Below, piece after piece: positions 17,787-26,027 of a DNA stretch of 64,000 nucleotides. Under the pieces are notes generated by a model. That model saw nothing but the letters and a program-made list of their open reading frames with translations. It had not been told where the DNA came from and searched no databases. The first letter of the stretch is position 1. Each line of letters starts with the position of its first letter. Source of the DNA: Parapedobacter pyrenivorans (lineage in GTDB: Bacteria; Bacteroidota; Bacteroidia; Sphingobacteriales; Sphingobacteriaceae); NCBI RefSeq assembly GCF_014636865.1, contig NZ_BMER01000003.1, forward strand, positions 215 through 64,214, written 5' to 3'. A program made the position numbers and the translations under genes.

Positions 17787-19574
17787 TTAATTGATCATAA
17801 CCATGGCTCCCCGCAAAACAGTCTGCCCCGCTGCCGACACCTCCGCCTTGGCATTGCCTTTTAAGGTAAGGGCCATATCAGCCTTAGCTTCTACATTGGC
17901 TGCTCCGATTTCCAATGACGTCTTCGCGGTCGCTTTCAGTGCTGTACCGGCATTGATGCTTACATCGGTCTTTGCATTGATTGTCAGCGAGGATGCCGAT
18001 TCAATAACCACACCACTACTCCCCATTTCAATCTTATTTTGGTTCATGTCAATTAGCCGCATTGCTTTGTCTTTGTCATTCAGTTCGATGCTGTTACCGG
18101 AGGGGGTTTTCACGGTTACCACCTTATTTTCTTCGTCCAATTCGATAACGATACCCGAGCGTGTCGTGATGGCCCGTATCGCATTTTCCGCAGTGATTTC
18201 GTATGCCGGTTTCCGCTTACTGCTGTACAGGCTTCCCAATACAATGGCATGAGCAGGATCTCCACCCAAAAACCCGAGTACAACCTCGTCTCCTACCTCG
18301 GGCATATGGAAGAGGCCAAAGCCGTCACTAGCCCACCCCTGTGCTAGCCGCGCCCAAATCAACTGGTTGCTTTTGTCATACATGGGCAATTCTACCTGAA
18401 TGCGATATTCATTGCTGGGGTCGGCATCCAGCTTCGACACCACACCGATGCACAACCCATGCACGCCGGGGACGAATCCAAACGCAGGCGGCACGGTCAC
18501 TGCAGGCAGTTGCGTAATATCGTCCGAATCCAAGCCCAGCTGCACCGTGGTGTACCAGCCCGTCTCATCCAGCGTGTGTTCTACAGCACCTACATAAGCG
18601 TTACCGTTGAACCGACTACCTAAGCCCTCCAATTCCAATAGCCCCCCGAGCACTACCCCCGCATCGCCGTTGAATTTACACGTACCCCTGATACGGGAAA
18701 GGCCCAAACGCAACACCTTCGCATCCGCCCATGCCTGCAACGTTGCCTGATCGCTGGTGGCATTGAAAATCGTTTCACCTGTATTGGCAATTGCGGCTGC
18801 CAGCTTCTGTTGATCGATATCCCCCTGGTCATTCAATGTTGGACTGGCGCTCTGTGTTTCCACAGTCGATTGCGTGGCTGGATCCCAACCCAACGCACTG
18901 ACCTGATCCTGCTGGCCAGCGGCGTTGAGCTCGCCGTGGAATTCCAGCAGGTCGATTCCGTAGGTGACCCGAACCGTGGGCGCTCCCGATACGTCGGGCC
19001 TCGCTACGCGGACGGCCTTTCCATCGGTTATGATAACCAATCCGTTTGCATCCGCCCGGGAGGTGATAAAATCCCAATCGGTTGAACAATGCTGAACGAC
19101 CTCGGGATGCACGGCCGACGTGGAAGCCACCGATGCGTCGATTTGAGAATAGGCGCCAAGCAATGTGGCGATGATATCACTATCCGTTTTATCGTTGAAT
19201 ACCCGATTGAAACGGCTTTGAGTTGTTTGTACCGCGTAATGCCGGCACTCTACCTCCAAGGTGGTATCATTGGCACCGAGTACCCTCACCGAATGAGAAA
19301 CCACGACACCTTCAAATAACACCTCTTCGTCATCGCCGTATCCGGCAGCGATACTGACAGATTTTCCGGGCAAAAATGTGGACTCTTCACTTTCTGGGAT
19401 GGTGGCATTAGGCATATCACCTGCCCGGAAAACAAGCAACGCTTTACCAATACGGTTTACTTCGTTGCGAATAGTAAAAGACAGGAGCTGAAACAATGGA
19501 TTGATGGCAGCTCCATCACTCATTACGGTATACCGCACAGCCCCGCCTATACTTGCTGATACTGCTCTTGCCAT
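17787..19574 (-). CDS. VgrG-like central spike protein (Afp8-like)
   Basis: 595 residues. The first 350 residues are gp27-like (FTIRNEVNRIGKALLVFR, WDFITSRADANGL). From about 365 to 455 an OB-fold gp5-like domain follows, with LCIGVVSKLDADPSNEYRI, WARLAQGWASDGFG and MPEVGDEVVLGFLGGDP. The remaining 140 residues are a repetitive beta-helix needle (VTVKTPSGNSIEL, SLTINAKTDVSINAG). This is the standard layout of eCIS and T6SS spikes; no extra effector domain is attached. Its ATG shares one base with the stop of the previous gene (TAATG). PAAR follows after 34 bp. Confidence 0.95.
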   Translation of the reverse strand: MARAVSASIGGAVRYTVMSDGAAINPLFQLLSFTIRNEVNRIGKALLVFRAGDMPNATIPESEESTFLPGKSVSIAAGYGDDEEVLFEGVVVSHSVRVLGANDTTLEVECRHYAVQTTQSRFNRVFNDKTDSDIIATLLGAYSQIDASVASTSAVHPEVVQHCSTDWDFITSRADANGLVIITDGKAVRVARPDVSGAPTVRVTYGIDLLEFHGELNAAGQQDQVSALGWDPATQSTVETQSASPTLNDQGDIDQQKLAAAIANTGETIFNATSDQATLQAWADAKVLRLGLSRIRGTCKFNGDAGVVLGGLLELEGLGSRFNGNAYVGAVEHTLDETGWYTTVQLGLDSDDITQLPAVTVPPAFGFVPGVHGLCIGVVSKLDADPSNEYRIQVELPMYDKSNQLIWARLAQGWASDGFGLFHMPEVGDEVVLGFLGGDPAHAIVLGSLYSSKRKPAYEITAENAIRAITTRSGIVIELDEENKVVTVKTPSGNSIELNDKDKAMRLIDMNQNKIEMGSSGVVIESASSLTINAKTDVSINAGTALKATAKTSLEIGAANVEAKADMALTLKGNAKAEVSAAGQTVLRGAMVMIN

Positions 19575-20224
19575 TACCTTACCAATGGTGGAAACGTCAA
19601 CCGCGTTCCGGGTTTCACATCCTTTATGCCGGCCAATCCATTAAGCCGCGCGATATCCGTACAATACGTTGCATCGCCGTAGATTTCATTACACCAAAAC
19701 GGGATACTCTCATCAGCTTTCAGCTCGATAACCCGAGAAAGGTCTGGAGACTTTAGGTTCGCCTGTTTAGCTGCCTGCCATTTGTCCATGTAGCCGATCA
19801 GGTTGAACATAATGGTCACGCGGAGCGGCTTTCCACTTGATGCGAAAAGCGTAAACTTATAATCCAAGCTTACTAACCCTCCCTTGAAAATGAAGCTGCC
19901 CCAATTTACCTTCAAGTAATTTGGGGTGTGGATATCACCGTTGATTTCATAGACCACCTGCTCCAGTTCATTGATCTGTTGGGGAATGTCCCGGCTGTCT
20001 GTCACTGCGCCCGTGCTATCGAGCAATGTTTCAAACTGGAAAGAAACCGGATCGTGAAAGGCATATTCGGGTGTCTGATTCTGAACACCCAGGGCATTGC
20101 CGTAACTACTCTTGATTTTCTTGCTGTAGCTAATCGTCGAAGGATTGACCTGCAGCGCAAATGATTTCCCCGTATCGCGTTCGAACTTAACGTCCATATA
20201 CGCGTATATGACCATTTTCGACAT
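19574..20224 (-). CDS. LysM-containing spike/tube adaptor (Afp7-like)
   Basis: 216 residues. The N-terminal domain has FALQVNPSTISYSKKI, a pattern shared by the CIS Afp7-like adaptor. The C-terminal 50 residues resemble a LysM motif: ADESIPFWCNEIYGDATYC followed by IARLNGLAG and the PGTRLTFPP end. In AFP-type particles this protein joins the first tube ring to the spike. It is one base from overlapping with the VgrG-like start and 1 bp after the DUF5908 stop. Confidence 0.9.
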   Translation of the reverse strand: MSKMVIYAYMDVKFERDTGKSFALQVNPSTISYSKKIKSSYGNALGVQNQTPEYAFHDPVSFQFETLLDSTGAVTDSRDIPQQINELEQVVYEINGDIHTPNYLKVNWGSFIFKGGLVSLDYKFTLFASSGKPLRVTIMFNLIGYMDKWQAAKQANLKSPDLSRVIELKADESIPFWCNEIYGDATYCTDIARLNGLAGIKDVKPGTRLTFPPLVR

Positions 20225-20225
20225 A

Positions 20226-20387
20226 TTAGCGTTCCTTTTTCCAATTGCTTTTACGCTCCTGTTCGAGGCCTACTTCGCGCAGCAAAGCGGTTTTCAGTTT
20301 CGCTACGGCGGCGCTATCCATCGCCGGTTGTGTTGCGGACTTTTCGACAGTGGTTCTGACCACCATTTCCTTGATGATGATTGGCAT
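20226..20387 (-). CDS. DUF5908 small eCIS protein
   Basis: 53 residues beginning MPIIIKEMVVRTTVE, which matches the DUF5908 pattern seen in Bacteroidota eCIS operons. I chose the ATG at 20387 because it shares one base with the stop of the tube gene (TAATG); the frame also opens further upstream inside that gene. Small, basic C-terminus (KSNWKKER). Its function is not known; the position between tube and spike-adaptor genes matches that of Afp6 in AFP. Confidence 0.82.
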   Translation of the reverse strand: MPIIIKEMVVRTTVEKSATQPAMDSAAVAKLKTALLREVGLEQERKSNWKKER

Positions 20388-20860
20388 TATTTTGTTTGTT
20401 TTATTGTCTTGCAAGCAAACTCCAGGTTAATAATCGCAACCGCATTTTTCTGCGATTCGAAGCTTTCTGTAGCCCATTTGACCGGGTAAGCCCCGCCACA
20501 CTCCCACAGGTGAAGTGTTTCTCCTTTGGCATCCAGCAAGTGAATCAGTAAATCACGGGGCTGTATTGGCTTGCCTTCGTCAAAATTAAGCGTGTTCGTT
20601 ATCCACTCCGTGAGGCTGGCACCTGCCCCGCTCCCTACAGGCAACATCGCACGCTTCATACTCACCCGGCCTGTCTTTATCCCCTTCGGCAGGTGCAGCA
20701 CAGCATCATTTACCCCGCCTTCTTGCTGGGTCTCTATATCGAGCTCTGCACTAAGTCCCGATACCTCTTGGAAGGCAATGTCTTCGATGCCCTGCTGCCC
20801 CGAAAATGTTACTTTGAAGTAGAAGGCCACCGGAAGTGACCATCCTGATTGTCCAAACAT
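20387..20860 (-). CDS. Tail tube-like protein 2 (Afp5-like)
   Basis: 157 residues of the T4-like tail tube family (gp19/Hcp-type fold). Landmarks: SLPVAFYFKVTF, FQEVSGLSAELD at about 30-41, HLPKGIKTGRVSMKRAM and, near the end, WATESFESQKNAVAI. It differs clearly from the other tube paralogue just upstream. By analogy with Afp5 it may form the first tube ring contacting the spike, while the neighbour builds the main tube; this split is inference. Confidence 0.9.
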   Translation of the reverse strand: MFGQSGWSLPVAFYFKVTFSGQQGIEDIAFQEVSGLSAELDIETQQEGGVNDAVLHLPKGIKTGRVSMKRAMLPVGSGAGASLTEWITNTLNFDEGKPIQPRDLLIHLLDAKGETLHLWECGGAYPVKWATESFESQKNAVAIINLEFACKTIKQTK

Positions 20861-20887
20861 ACCGATAGGTTATCCCAACGTGGGTGA

Positions 20888-21337
20888 TTAACTGTTGGCA
20901 ATGGTGATGCCCTCATGCGCCACTTCCATGGTCTCCACGGCCACCTCGTTTCCATCGGACTTCATATCCGTACCCGTTATCTTGGTGGGCCATGCATTGA
21001 TCAACGTCCAAGTCATCGTCGGATTACCGCCTTCATCCAACAAACTGATCACCATAGATTTACGCTCAATGGTATTCATCTTGATCTTGTTAAACCAGTC
21101 CCAGAAGAAATTATCGCCTTTGAACACACCCTTCTTCAACGTAACGTTGCTTGACTTCTTGATGCCCGGCATTTTGATCGTGGAAAACTCTGGACTGTTG
21201 CCATGCCGGTATTCAACAACCTGCGCTTCAATATCCAACCCGGAGACCTCTTGAAAGGCAACTTCCTGATCGGCAACTTTGACCTGAAAATAAAACTTCG
21301 GCAACGGCCATACTTTATCTTGTGCTTCTCCTGCCAT
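20888..21337 (-). CDS. Main tail tube protein (Afp1-like)
   Basis: 149 residues of the same tube family: PLPKFYFQVKV, FQEVSGLDIEAQVVEYR at about 28-44, MPGIKKSSNVTLKKGVF, and a closing GNEVAVETMEVAHEGI. It follows the sheath gene after 46 bp, the usual arrangement for the main tube subunit. The 27-bp gap to the second tube gene contains a fresh ribosome binding region, so it can be expressed at a higher level than its neighbours. Confidence 0.92.
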   Translation of the reverse strand: MAGEAQDKVWPLPKFYFQVKVADQEVAFQEVSGLDIEAQVVEYRHGNSPEFSTIKMPGIKKSSNVTLKKGVFKGDNFFWDWFNKIKMNTIERKSMVISLLDEGGNPTMTWTLINAWPTKITGTDMKSDGNEVAVETMEVAHEGITIANS

Positions 21338-21383
21338 GATATTCGATTTTTAAAAGGATTAAAAAATGTAATTGTAATTGAAC

Positions 21384-22883
21384 TTAACTTTTTTGCATTT
21401 GCTGCTGAAACGTGATCTCGATGAACTCAGCCGGCCGCACGACAGCTACCAGCACGGTCACACGCATGATGCCTTCCAGAATATCTTCCGGGGTCATGGT
21501 CTCACCCAGGCCGATATGCACACTGAATGCATCATCCGGTGTGGATCCAGCCAGTCCGCCCCGTTTCCACACGCTCGTCAGGAAGTTACTGACCATGCTC
21601 CGCACACTTACCCACGTATTGGCTGTGTTAGGATCGAACACGTATGCACGAGCGGCATTTTTGATCGATTCCTCGATCATGATGATCGTACGCCGTACAT
21701 TGATGTAACGCCAATCCAGGGAATTGCCATCGAGCGTACGCGCTCCCCAAACTTTGATACCCTCGCCAACAAAGGAGCGTATGGCATTGATCGCTTTCCC
21801 GCTGATGGGCACGTTGAGATCCTCTTGCTGAGCGTGCGATACTGTACAGCAGGGGCTATTTACAGCAGCAATACTGACGTTTGCAGGGGCTTTCCAAACC
21901 CCTTTTGAATTGTCAACCAGCGTAAATACGCCCGCCATAGCGGCCGAAGGTGGCAACGTGTTCAATTTAAAGCGGATTTCCTTGAGTATATCCCGGTATA
22001 TCGGGCTCACCTGGTAGAGTATCTTGTGATTCGTTGTGATCACTTGCTTGGCTTCTGCCGTAAGCTCATCGTCTTTGGTGGCTTCCAGTCCGTCCACAAG
22101 CTCTGAAAACCCTACGATTGCGCTTTTTTCGGCTTCTTGCTTCAGCAGGTCCTTCAAGGGCCCAATATCCGATAGGCTACGGTAGTCCAGATCCCCATCT
22201 TGCACCAGTGTTGTATTCAACCAGGGATAATATGCCGCACCAAAATCCAGAAAATTACTGCCAATATATTCGCGGAAGTCATTGACCACATCACCAGCTG
22301 GATCCGTGCGTTCTTTGTTACCTTCAAACACATCTACAATGGCGAACCTGGACCTCATCTCATAACCGCAATGCTTAAGCATCGCTTCCTGGACAGTTTT
22401 GCACCCATCGCTACTTAGATTCACCGCTTCTGGGATGACCAGCATCGTCGGCTCCTGCTCCCTGAGCAATTGGTTGATACCGCCTAAAAAGGCATCGGCA
22501 GCGGGATCACTGGTGTAATCGCCCACCGAGACCACGTAACATGGCCCGCCACCGTTGGCAAAAAATAGCAGCATATTGTAATACAGCGAAAAGGTAGTCT
22601 CCCGCGTTACATTGAAGCGTCCATAGGCGCTCACCAAATCCGCCTTTTGACCATCCTCCGATGCGCTAAGTGTGAAAGCTGGTGCTGGTGCTCCCCCGAA
22701 ATATGCGTGGTATTCGGCCATGGAAGCGATCCGCCACGGCTTATCCAGCAGGGACTTGTTACCATTTTCGGCTTTTTCCGTAAAGCCGACAAATGCCGGA
22801 ACGGCAGTTGCCACTTCGACAACGGAACTGGGGAACGCGTTCTTCTCAACGACATAAACCCCGGGTGTTTTCATAATAGACAT
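21384..22883 (-). CDS. Contractile sheath protein
   Basis: 499 residues from the chosen ATG at 22883 (MSIMKTPGVYVVEK); the frame runs on upstream to 22985 but that part overlaps the previous gene and looks non-coding. The opening KTPGVYVVE is the signature N-terminus of phage/eCIS sheaths. The C-terminal sheath core has RSFVGEGIKVWGARTLDG, WRYINVRRTIIMIEESIKNA, and the end PAEFIEITFQQQMQ, which are near universal for contractile sheaths. Only one sheath gene is present, whereas AFP and PVC encode two or three. Internal domain of about 200 residues between the halves is the surface-exposed insert. Confidence 0.95.
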   Translation of the reverse strand: MSIMKTPGVYVVEKNAFPSSVVEVATAVPAFVGFTEKAENGNKSLLDKPWRIASMAEYHAYFGGAPAPAFTLSASEDGQKADLVSAYGRFNVTRETTFSLYYNMLLFFANGGGPCYVVSVGDYTSDPAADAFLGGINQLLREQEPTMLVIPEAVNLSSDGCKTVQEAMLKHCGYEMRSRFAIVDVFEGNKERTDPAGDVVNDFREYIGSNFLDFGAAYYPWLNTTLVQDGDLDYRSLSDIGPLKDLLKQEAEKSAIVGFSELVDGLEATKDDELTAEAKQVITTNHKILYQVSPIYRDILKEIRFKLNTLPPSAAMAGVFTLVDNSKGVWKAPANVSIAAVNSPCCTVSHAQQEDLNVPISGKAINAIRSFVGEGIKVWGARTLDGNSLDWRYINVRRTIIMIEESIKNAARAYVFDPNTANTWVSVRSMVSNFLTSVWKRGGLAGSTPDDAFSVHIGLGETMTPEDILEGIMRVTVLVAVVRPAEFIEITFQQQMQKS

Positions 22884-22903
22884 AAGCATTAAGAATATAA
22901 AGA

Positions 22904-23608
22904 TTAACAATAACAATATACTGTAATCGCCCCCTGAGGGTCGAAATGTGATGATACAGCGGGTTGGGGTGCGGCGATACCGCAAAGTGTTATCCGGCTC
23001 TGGCGCAACTGTTCCATCAAGCGGATACGGTAGGGATACCGGTCACGAAGTGAAACCGGTGTCAGCGATACAAAACGTAAGGCTTGATAGGCAACGCCAG
23101 GCACTTCAACCGGCGTTCCTTCGGAAAACGAAAGATGTCCTTGTTCGTCTTCCAAAGTCAACCGATTACTCAGCTTTCCATGTTTGGAAAACAAGATGAT
23201 TTCCCAGTATTTCTCCTTGCTGCGAATCGGTATTACCGATGTTCGGTCGCTCCCATCAAATGCATCCGCACTGACCGTCATCAAGGCCCATACCCCCTTC
23301 TTACCCACGTAAGTCAGCGAATACGATGCATCTTTGGGTACATCGTCGTCAAAACGCGAATAATAATAAAAAGATGGTGCGTGGTGCCTGATTTCAAAAT
23401 CCAAGGCTGTAGAATGGCTACCGGCAACCACCGAGCAGAGCACAACCCAGGTACAGGCATCTTGCTGCCGGAAAAGAAACCCGCCGTTATTCATTGCCCG
23501 AAGCGTTGCTCCCGTAGGCACCACATCCACGCGGCAAGTGCTGTCGGTAAAATAATCATGGCTGATGACCACCGTATGGACTACTTGGTATGAGGTGTGA
23601 CTGCCCAT
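22904..23608 (-). CDS. Unknown protein conserved in position upstream of the eCIS sheath
   Basis: 234 residues without signal peptide or membrane span. Composition is beta-rich (VHTVVISHDYFTDSTCRV, SYSLTYVGKKGVWALMTV, VAYQALRFVSLTP) and suggests one or two beta-sandwich domains. The stop is 20 bp before the sheath start and its ATG is 2 bp after the DUF4255 stop, so it belongs to the operon. I do not recognise a family. By position it could be a cap adaptor, plug or chaperone for the sheath or cap. Confidence 0.75.
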   Translation of the reverse strand: MGSHTSYQVVHTVVISHDYFTDSTCRVDVVPTGATLRAMNNGGFLFRQQDACTWVVLCSVVAGSHSTALDFEIRHHAPSFYYYSRFDDDVPKDASYSLTYVGKKGVWALMTVSADAFDGSDRTSVIPIRSKEKYWEIILFSKHGKLSNRLTLEDEQGHLSFSEGTPVEVPGVAYQALRFVSLTPVSLRDRYPYRIRLMEQLRQSRITLCGIAAPQPAVSSHFDPQGAITVYCYC

Positions 23609-23610
23609 GA

Positions 23611-24159
23611 TTAAACGGTTCCGGTGTCTAACTGTTGTTCGCCGACCACCGCAGATAAGTCGATGATTTCCTGCTCATCGATCGTCAGCATTCGCATCCG
23701 GCAAAACACAGAAGGGATATAGCTAATCCCCATCATGCTCCATAAGTTCGAAAGGTCATGAGATGACAGGTTAACAGGATCCACGGATACCGGCCGATCC
23801 ACATCGTCCAGCGGAAGTACCGTGTTTTTTTGCAGATAAGAAATGATTGCGGTCAAAATACGTATCGACTCGCCGTATTGCTTTTCGGGGAATACCACTG
23901 CAATGAGTACAAAAACATTGAGATGCCATGATGGTGCCGAAAGGCCTACCTTGTTTTGTCCTGCTGGCCTCTGGCCGAAACTTATGCCTCCGGCAGTTTC
24001 GCGCTCAATACCTGTGAGGCATATACTGACACGGTTTGTAGGCAGGTTTCCGGAAGTATCCTTAAGCGGCGAAAGAAGTACGATATCCTCCTTCAGCCGA
24101 AACATGATCCGTAAATGATCATTTAGTGAAGCGGTCAAACCGGACAGAATCTTGTACAT
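23611..24159 (-). CDS. DUF4255 cap/tube-terminator protein (Afp16-like)
   Basis: 182 residues of the DUF4255/Pvc16 N-terminal family. Typical signs are the N-terminal helix (LTASLNDHLR), RVSICLTGIERE, the APSWHLNVFVLIAVVF strand pattern, and NLWSMMGISYIPSVFCRMRM near 138-157. Afp16-type proteins end the tube and sheath at the tip distal to the baseplate. First structural gene of the operon, 57 bp after the regulator stop. Confidence 0.88.
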   Translation of the reverse strand: MYKILSGLTASLNDHLRIMFRLKEDIVLLSPLKDTSGNLPTNRVSICLTGIERETAGGISFGQRPAGQNKVGLSAPSWHLNVFVLIAVVFPEKQYGESIRILTAIISYLQKNTVLPLDDVDRPVSVDPVNLSSHDLSNLWSMMGISYIPSVFCRMRMLTIDEQEIIDLSAVVGEQQLDTGTV

Positions 24160-24207
24160 AGTCGTATTGCAGGTAGCTGTTTTTGCACCACTAAGCTATC
24201 ACGGGAT

Positions 24208-24226
24208 GGCGAAGTTTTACTTCGCC
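24208..24226 (-). promoter_or_regulatory. 8-bp perfect hairpin at the regulator/structural gene junction
   Basis: ggcgaagt-ttt-acttcgcc is a perfect 8-bp inverted repeat with a 3-nt loop that spans the stop codon of the regulator gene. No U tract follows on the minus strand, so it is not a standard terminator. It may stabilise the mRNA 3' end after cleavage or tune read-through into the structural genes. Confidence 0.5.
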
Positions 24227-24606
24227 TGATAAAATCGTTTCATTTTATCGACGATTGCATGCAATGCCTGGGTATGCTTACCGCCAAGGTCATCTGCCAT
24301 AACGCTGCAAATGGTCTCCAGTAAATCTACCTCCTCATCGGTGAAAGAAAGGGGATGCAGGGTGAAATCGCGTTTTGTATAATAATACGATTTCCGCTTC
24401 CGGCAATAAGCAATAGGCGCATAAATACCCAAGAAGGCATCTTCTTTCATGGCACAAAGATCCAACTGTATCGTTCGTTGCGATACGGAATAGCCCAATT
24501 CTTGCTTACACAGGTCGACTAGCTGAGCAGTTTTTACATACGTGTTTCTTCGGAAAATCCGGTCGATTAGCTTGTATCTAGCCAATGCGTATTTGTTTTG
24601 AGGCAT
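24217..24606 (-). CDS. HTH regulator related to the N-terminus of WYL/DeoR-type proteins
   Basis: 129 residues. The pattern YKLIDRIFRRNTYVKTAQLVDLC followed by GYSVSQRTIQLDL (positions 12-50) is a winged helix-turn-helix of the type that opens WYL-domain regulators, and PIAYCRKRKSYYY with the FTLHPLSFTDEE segment matches the short linker that comes next in those proteins. It stops there, without the WYL sensor domain. It opens the eCIS run and is the most likely local regulator. No clear promoter consensus is visible upstream on the minus strand. Confidence 0.75.
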   Translation of the reverse strand: MPQNKYALARYKLIDRIFRRNTYVKTAQLVDLCKQELGYSVSQRTIQLDLCAMKEDAFLGIYAPIAYCRKRKSYYYTKRDFTLHPLSFTDEEVDLLETICSVMADDLGGKHTQALHAIVDKMKRFYQAK

Positions 24607-24852
24607 GTTTTGGTAAGATGTTTTTCAAATGGTATCATGTGGATGCAATTAATAACGTAATAACGGTTCCCAGTCATTTTCCAGCAACAGCATAGGTATA
24701 AAAATGCTCGGAAGGTCGATTAGCCGAATTAATACGGCCATGCTTTCATGGTATTTGTAGTATTTGGTAGTGTATCGTATTTGGTCGGAGACTTCGCCTC
24801 TTAGCCCGTAAAAATACAAAAAGGTTTTAATATGGCGAATTCAGCAATTTCA

Positions 24853-24883
24853 TTTGAATTACTAAAATAAAGGCTTATTTTTG
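24853..24883 (+). promoter_or_regulatory. Bacteroidota promoter of tRNA-Ser
   Basis: TTTG at 24853-24856, a 19-bp spacer, and TATTTTTG at 24876-24883: an exact fit to TTTG-N19-TAnnTTTG. Transcription should start around 24889, just before the tRNA. Confidence 0.85.
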
Positions 24884-24893
24884 CAACCCGCTC

Positions 24894-25180
<287 letters not shown>

Positions 25181-25199
25181 AACGGAATCGTTTAGTATC

Positions 25200-25235
25200 A
25201 AACCCCTATAGCAATGTGTTTATAGGGGTTTTTCT
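25200..25235. terminator. Strong hairpin terminator
   Basis: AAACCCCTATA (25200-25210) pairs with TATAGGGGTTT (25221-25231) across a 10-nt loop and is followed by T-rich sequence on the plus strand and preceded by A-rich arms, so it may act in both directions between the tRNA region and the response regulator gene. Confidence 0.75.
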
Positions 25236-25400
25236 TTTAGTAAGCCTTCCGACCATGGATTCTTTTTGTAATAAAAATCAGTAAAACCCTGAGCTTACCT
25301 GGGCTGACCGATGAAGATTTTTATAGCTATAGTTTGTTGTTGTACCGACCTATAGCCGGTGCTCCGCTTGCGGTGATCAGGTAATGAGCAGATCGTTTGA

Positions 25401-26027
25401 TTAAACATATTTCATCTCGGTCGCTTTATGTATCAGTGCCGCAGCATTGGTAACCTTGAATTTTTGGAGTAGGTTGCGCCGGTGGCTCTCCACCGTAAGC
25501 GGGCTGATGAAAATCTTTTCGCCGATTTCTACCGAACTCAATCCGGCTGCCAACAACGCAAGCACCTCCTTTTCTCTGCGGGTTATAACGGGAAGATCGC
25601 CAGTCTTAAGATCATTTAAAATATCCTCAATGCCTTTGCTAAAGACCATCTCACCTTCCATGGCTTTTTGGATTCCCATAACAACCTCATCGGCTGATGC
25701 GTTCTTCAACAAGTAACCATTGGCGCCTGCAGCAAGCATACGTTGGATAATGCTATATTCATTGATGTTGCTGATGGCAATTATCCGCGTATCCGGATTG
25801 AGCTGCTTGATTGCTTCGCACAAGTCAATACCATTCCTATCCGGCAGGTTGATATCGAGCAGTATGACATCAACGGCGTTATGTTGCAGATAACCTAACG
25901 CCGTTGCTGCATCTGCAAACTTCCCCGCAAACCTTACGCCTTCCACATCCTGCAGCATGTATTCGAATCCCTGCAATACGACGGGATGGTCATCGACAAT
26001 AATTACGGTAATCCGCTCTTTATTCAT
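25401..26027 (-). CDS. NarL/FixJ-type response regulator
   Basis: 208 residues: receiver domain with IIVDDHP near 9-15, phospho-acceptor Asp in ILLDINLPDRNG, a conserved Lys in YLLKNA, and a C-terminal LuxR-type HTH (ITRREKEVLALLAAGLSSVEIGEKIF, SPLTVESHRRNLLQKF). Its ATG overlaps the stop of the histidine kinase by 4 bp, so the two form a two-component system. The target genes cannot be told from the sequence. Confidence 0.94.
   Translation of the reverse strand: MNKERITVIIVDDHPVVLQGFEYMLQDVEGVRFAGKFADAATALGYLQHNAVDVILLDINLPDRNGIDLCEAIKQLNPDTRIIAISNINEYSIIQRMLAAGANGYLLKNASADEVVMGIQKAMEGEMVFSKGIEDILNDLKTGDLPVITRREKEVLALLAAGLSSVEIGEKIFISPLTVESHRRNLLQKFKVTNAAALIHKATEMKYV

Noticed and set aside
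6321-24606. Prophage tail module
   Set aside because: There are no capsid, portal, terminase, lysis or integrase genes, while ATPase, DUF4255, DUF5908 and tape-measure types are specific to eCIS.
6321-24606. Type VI secretion system
   Set aside because: No TssJ, TssL, TssM or ClpV homologue is present; the AAA+ protein is Afp15-like.
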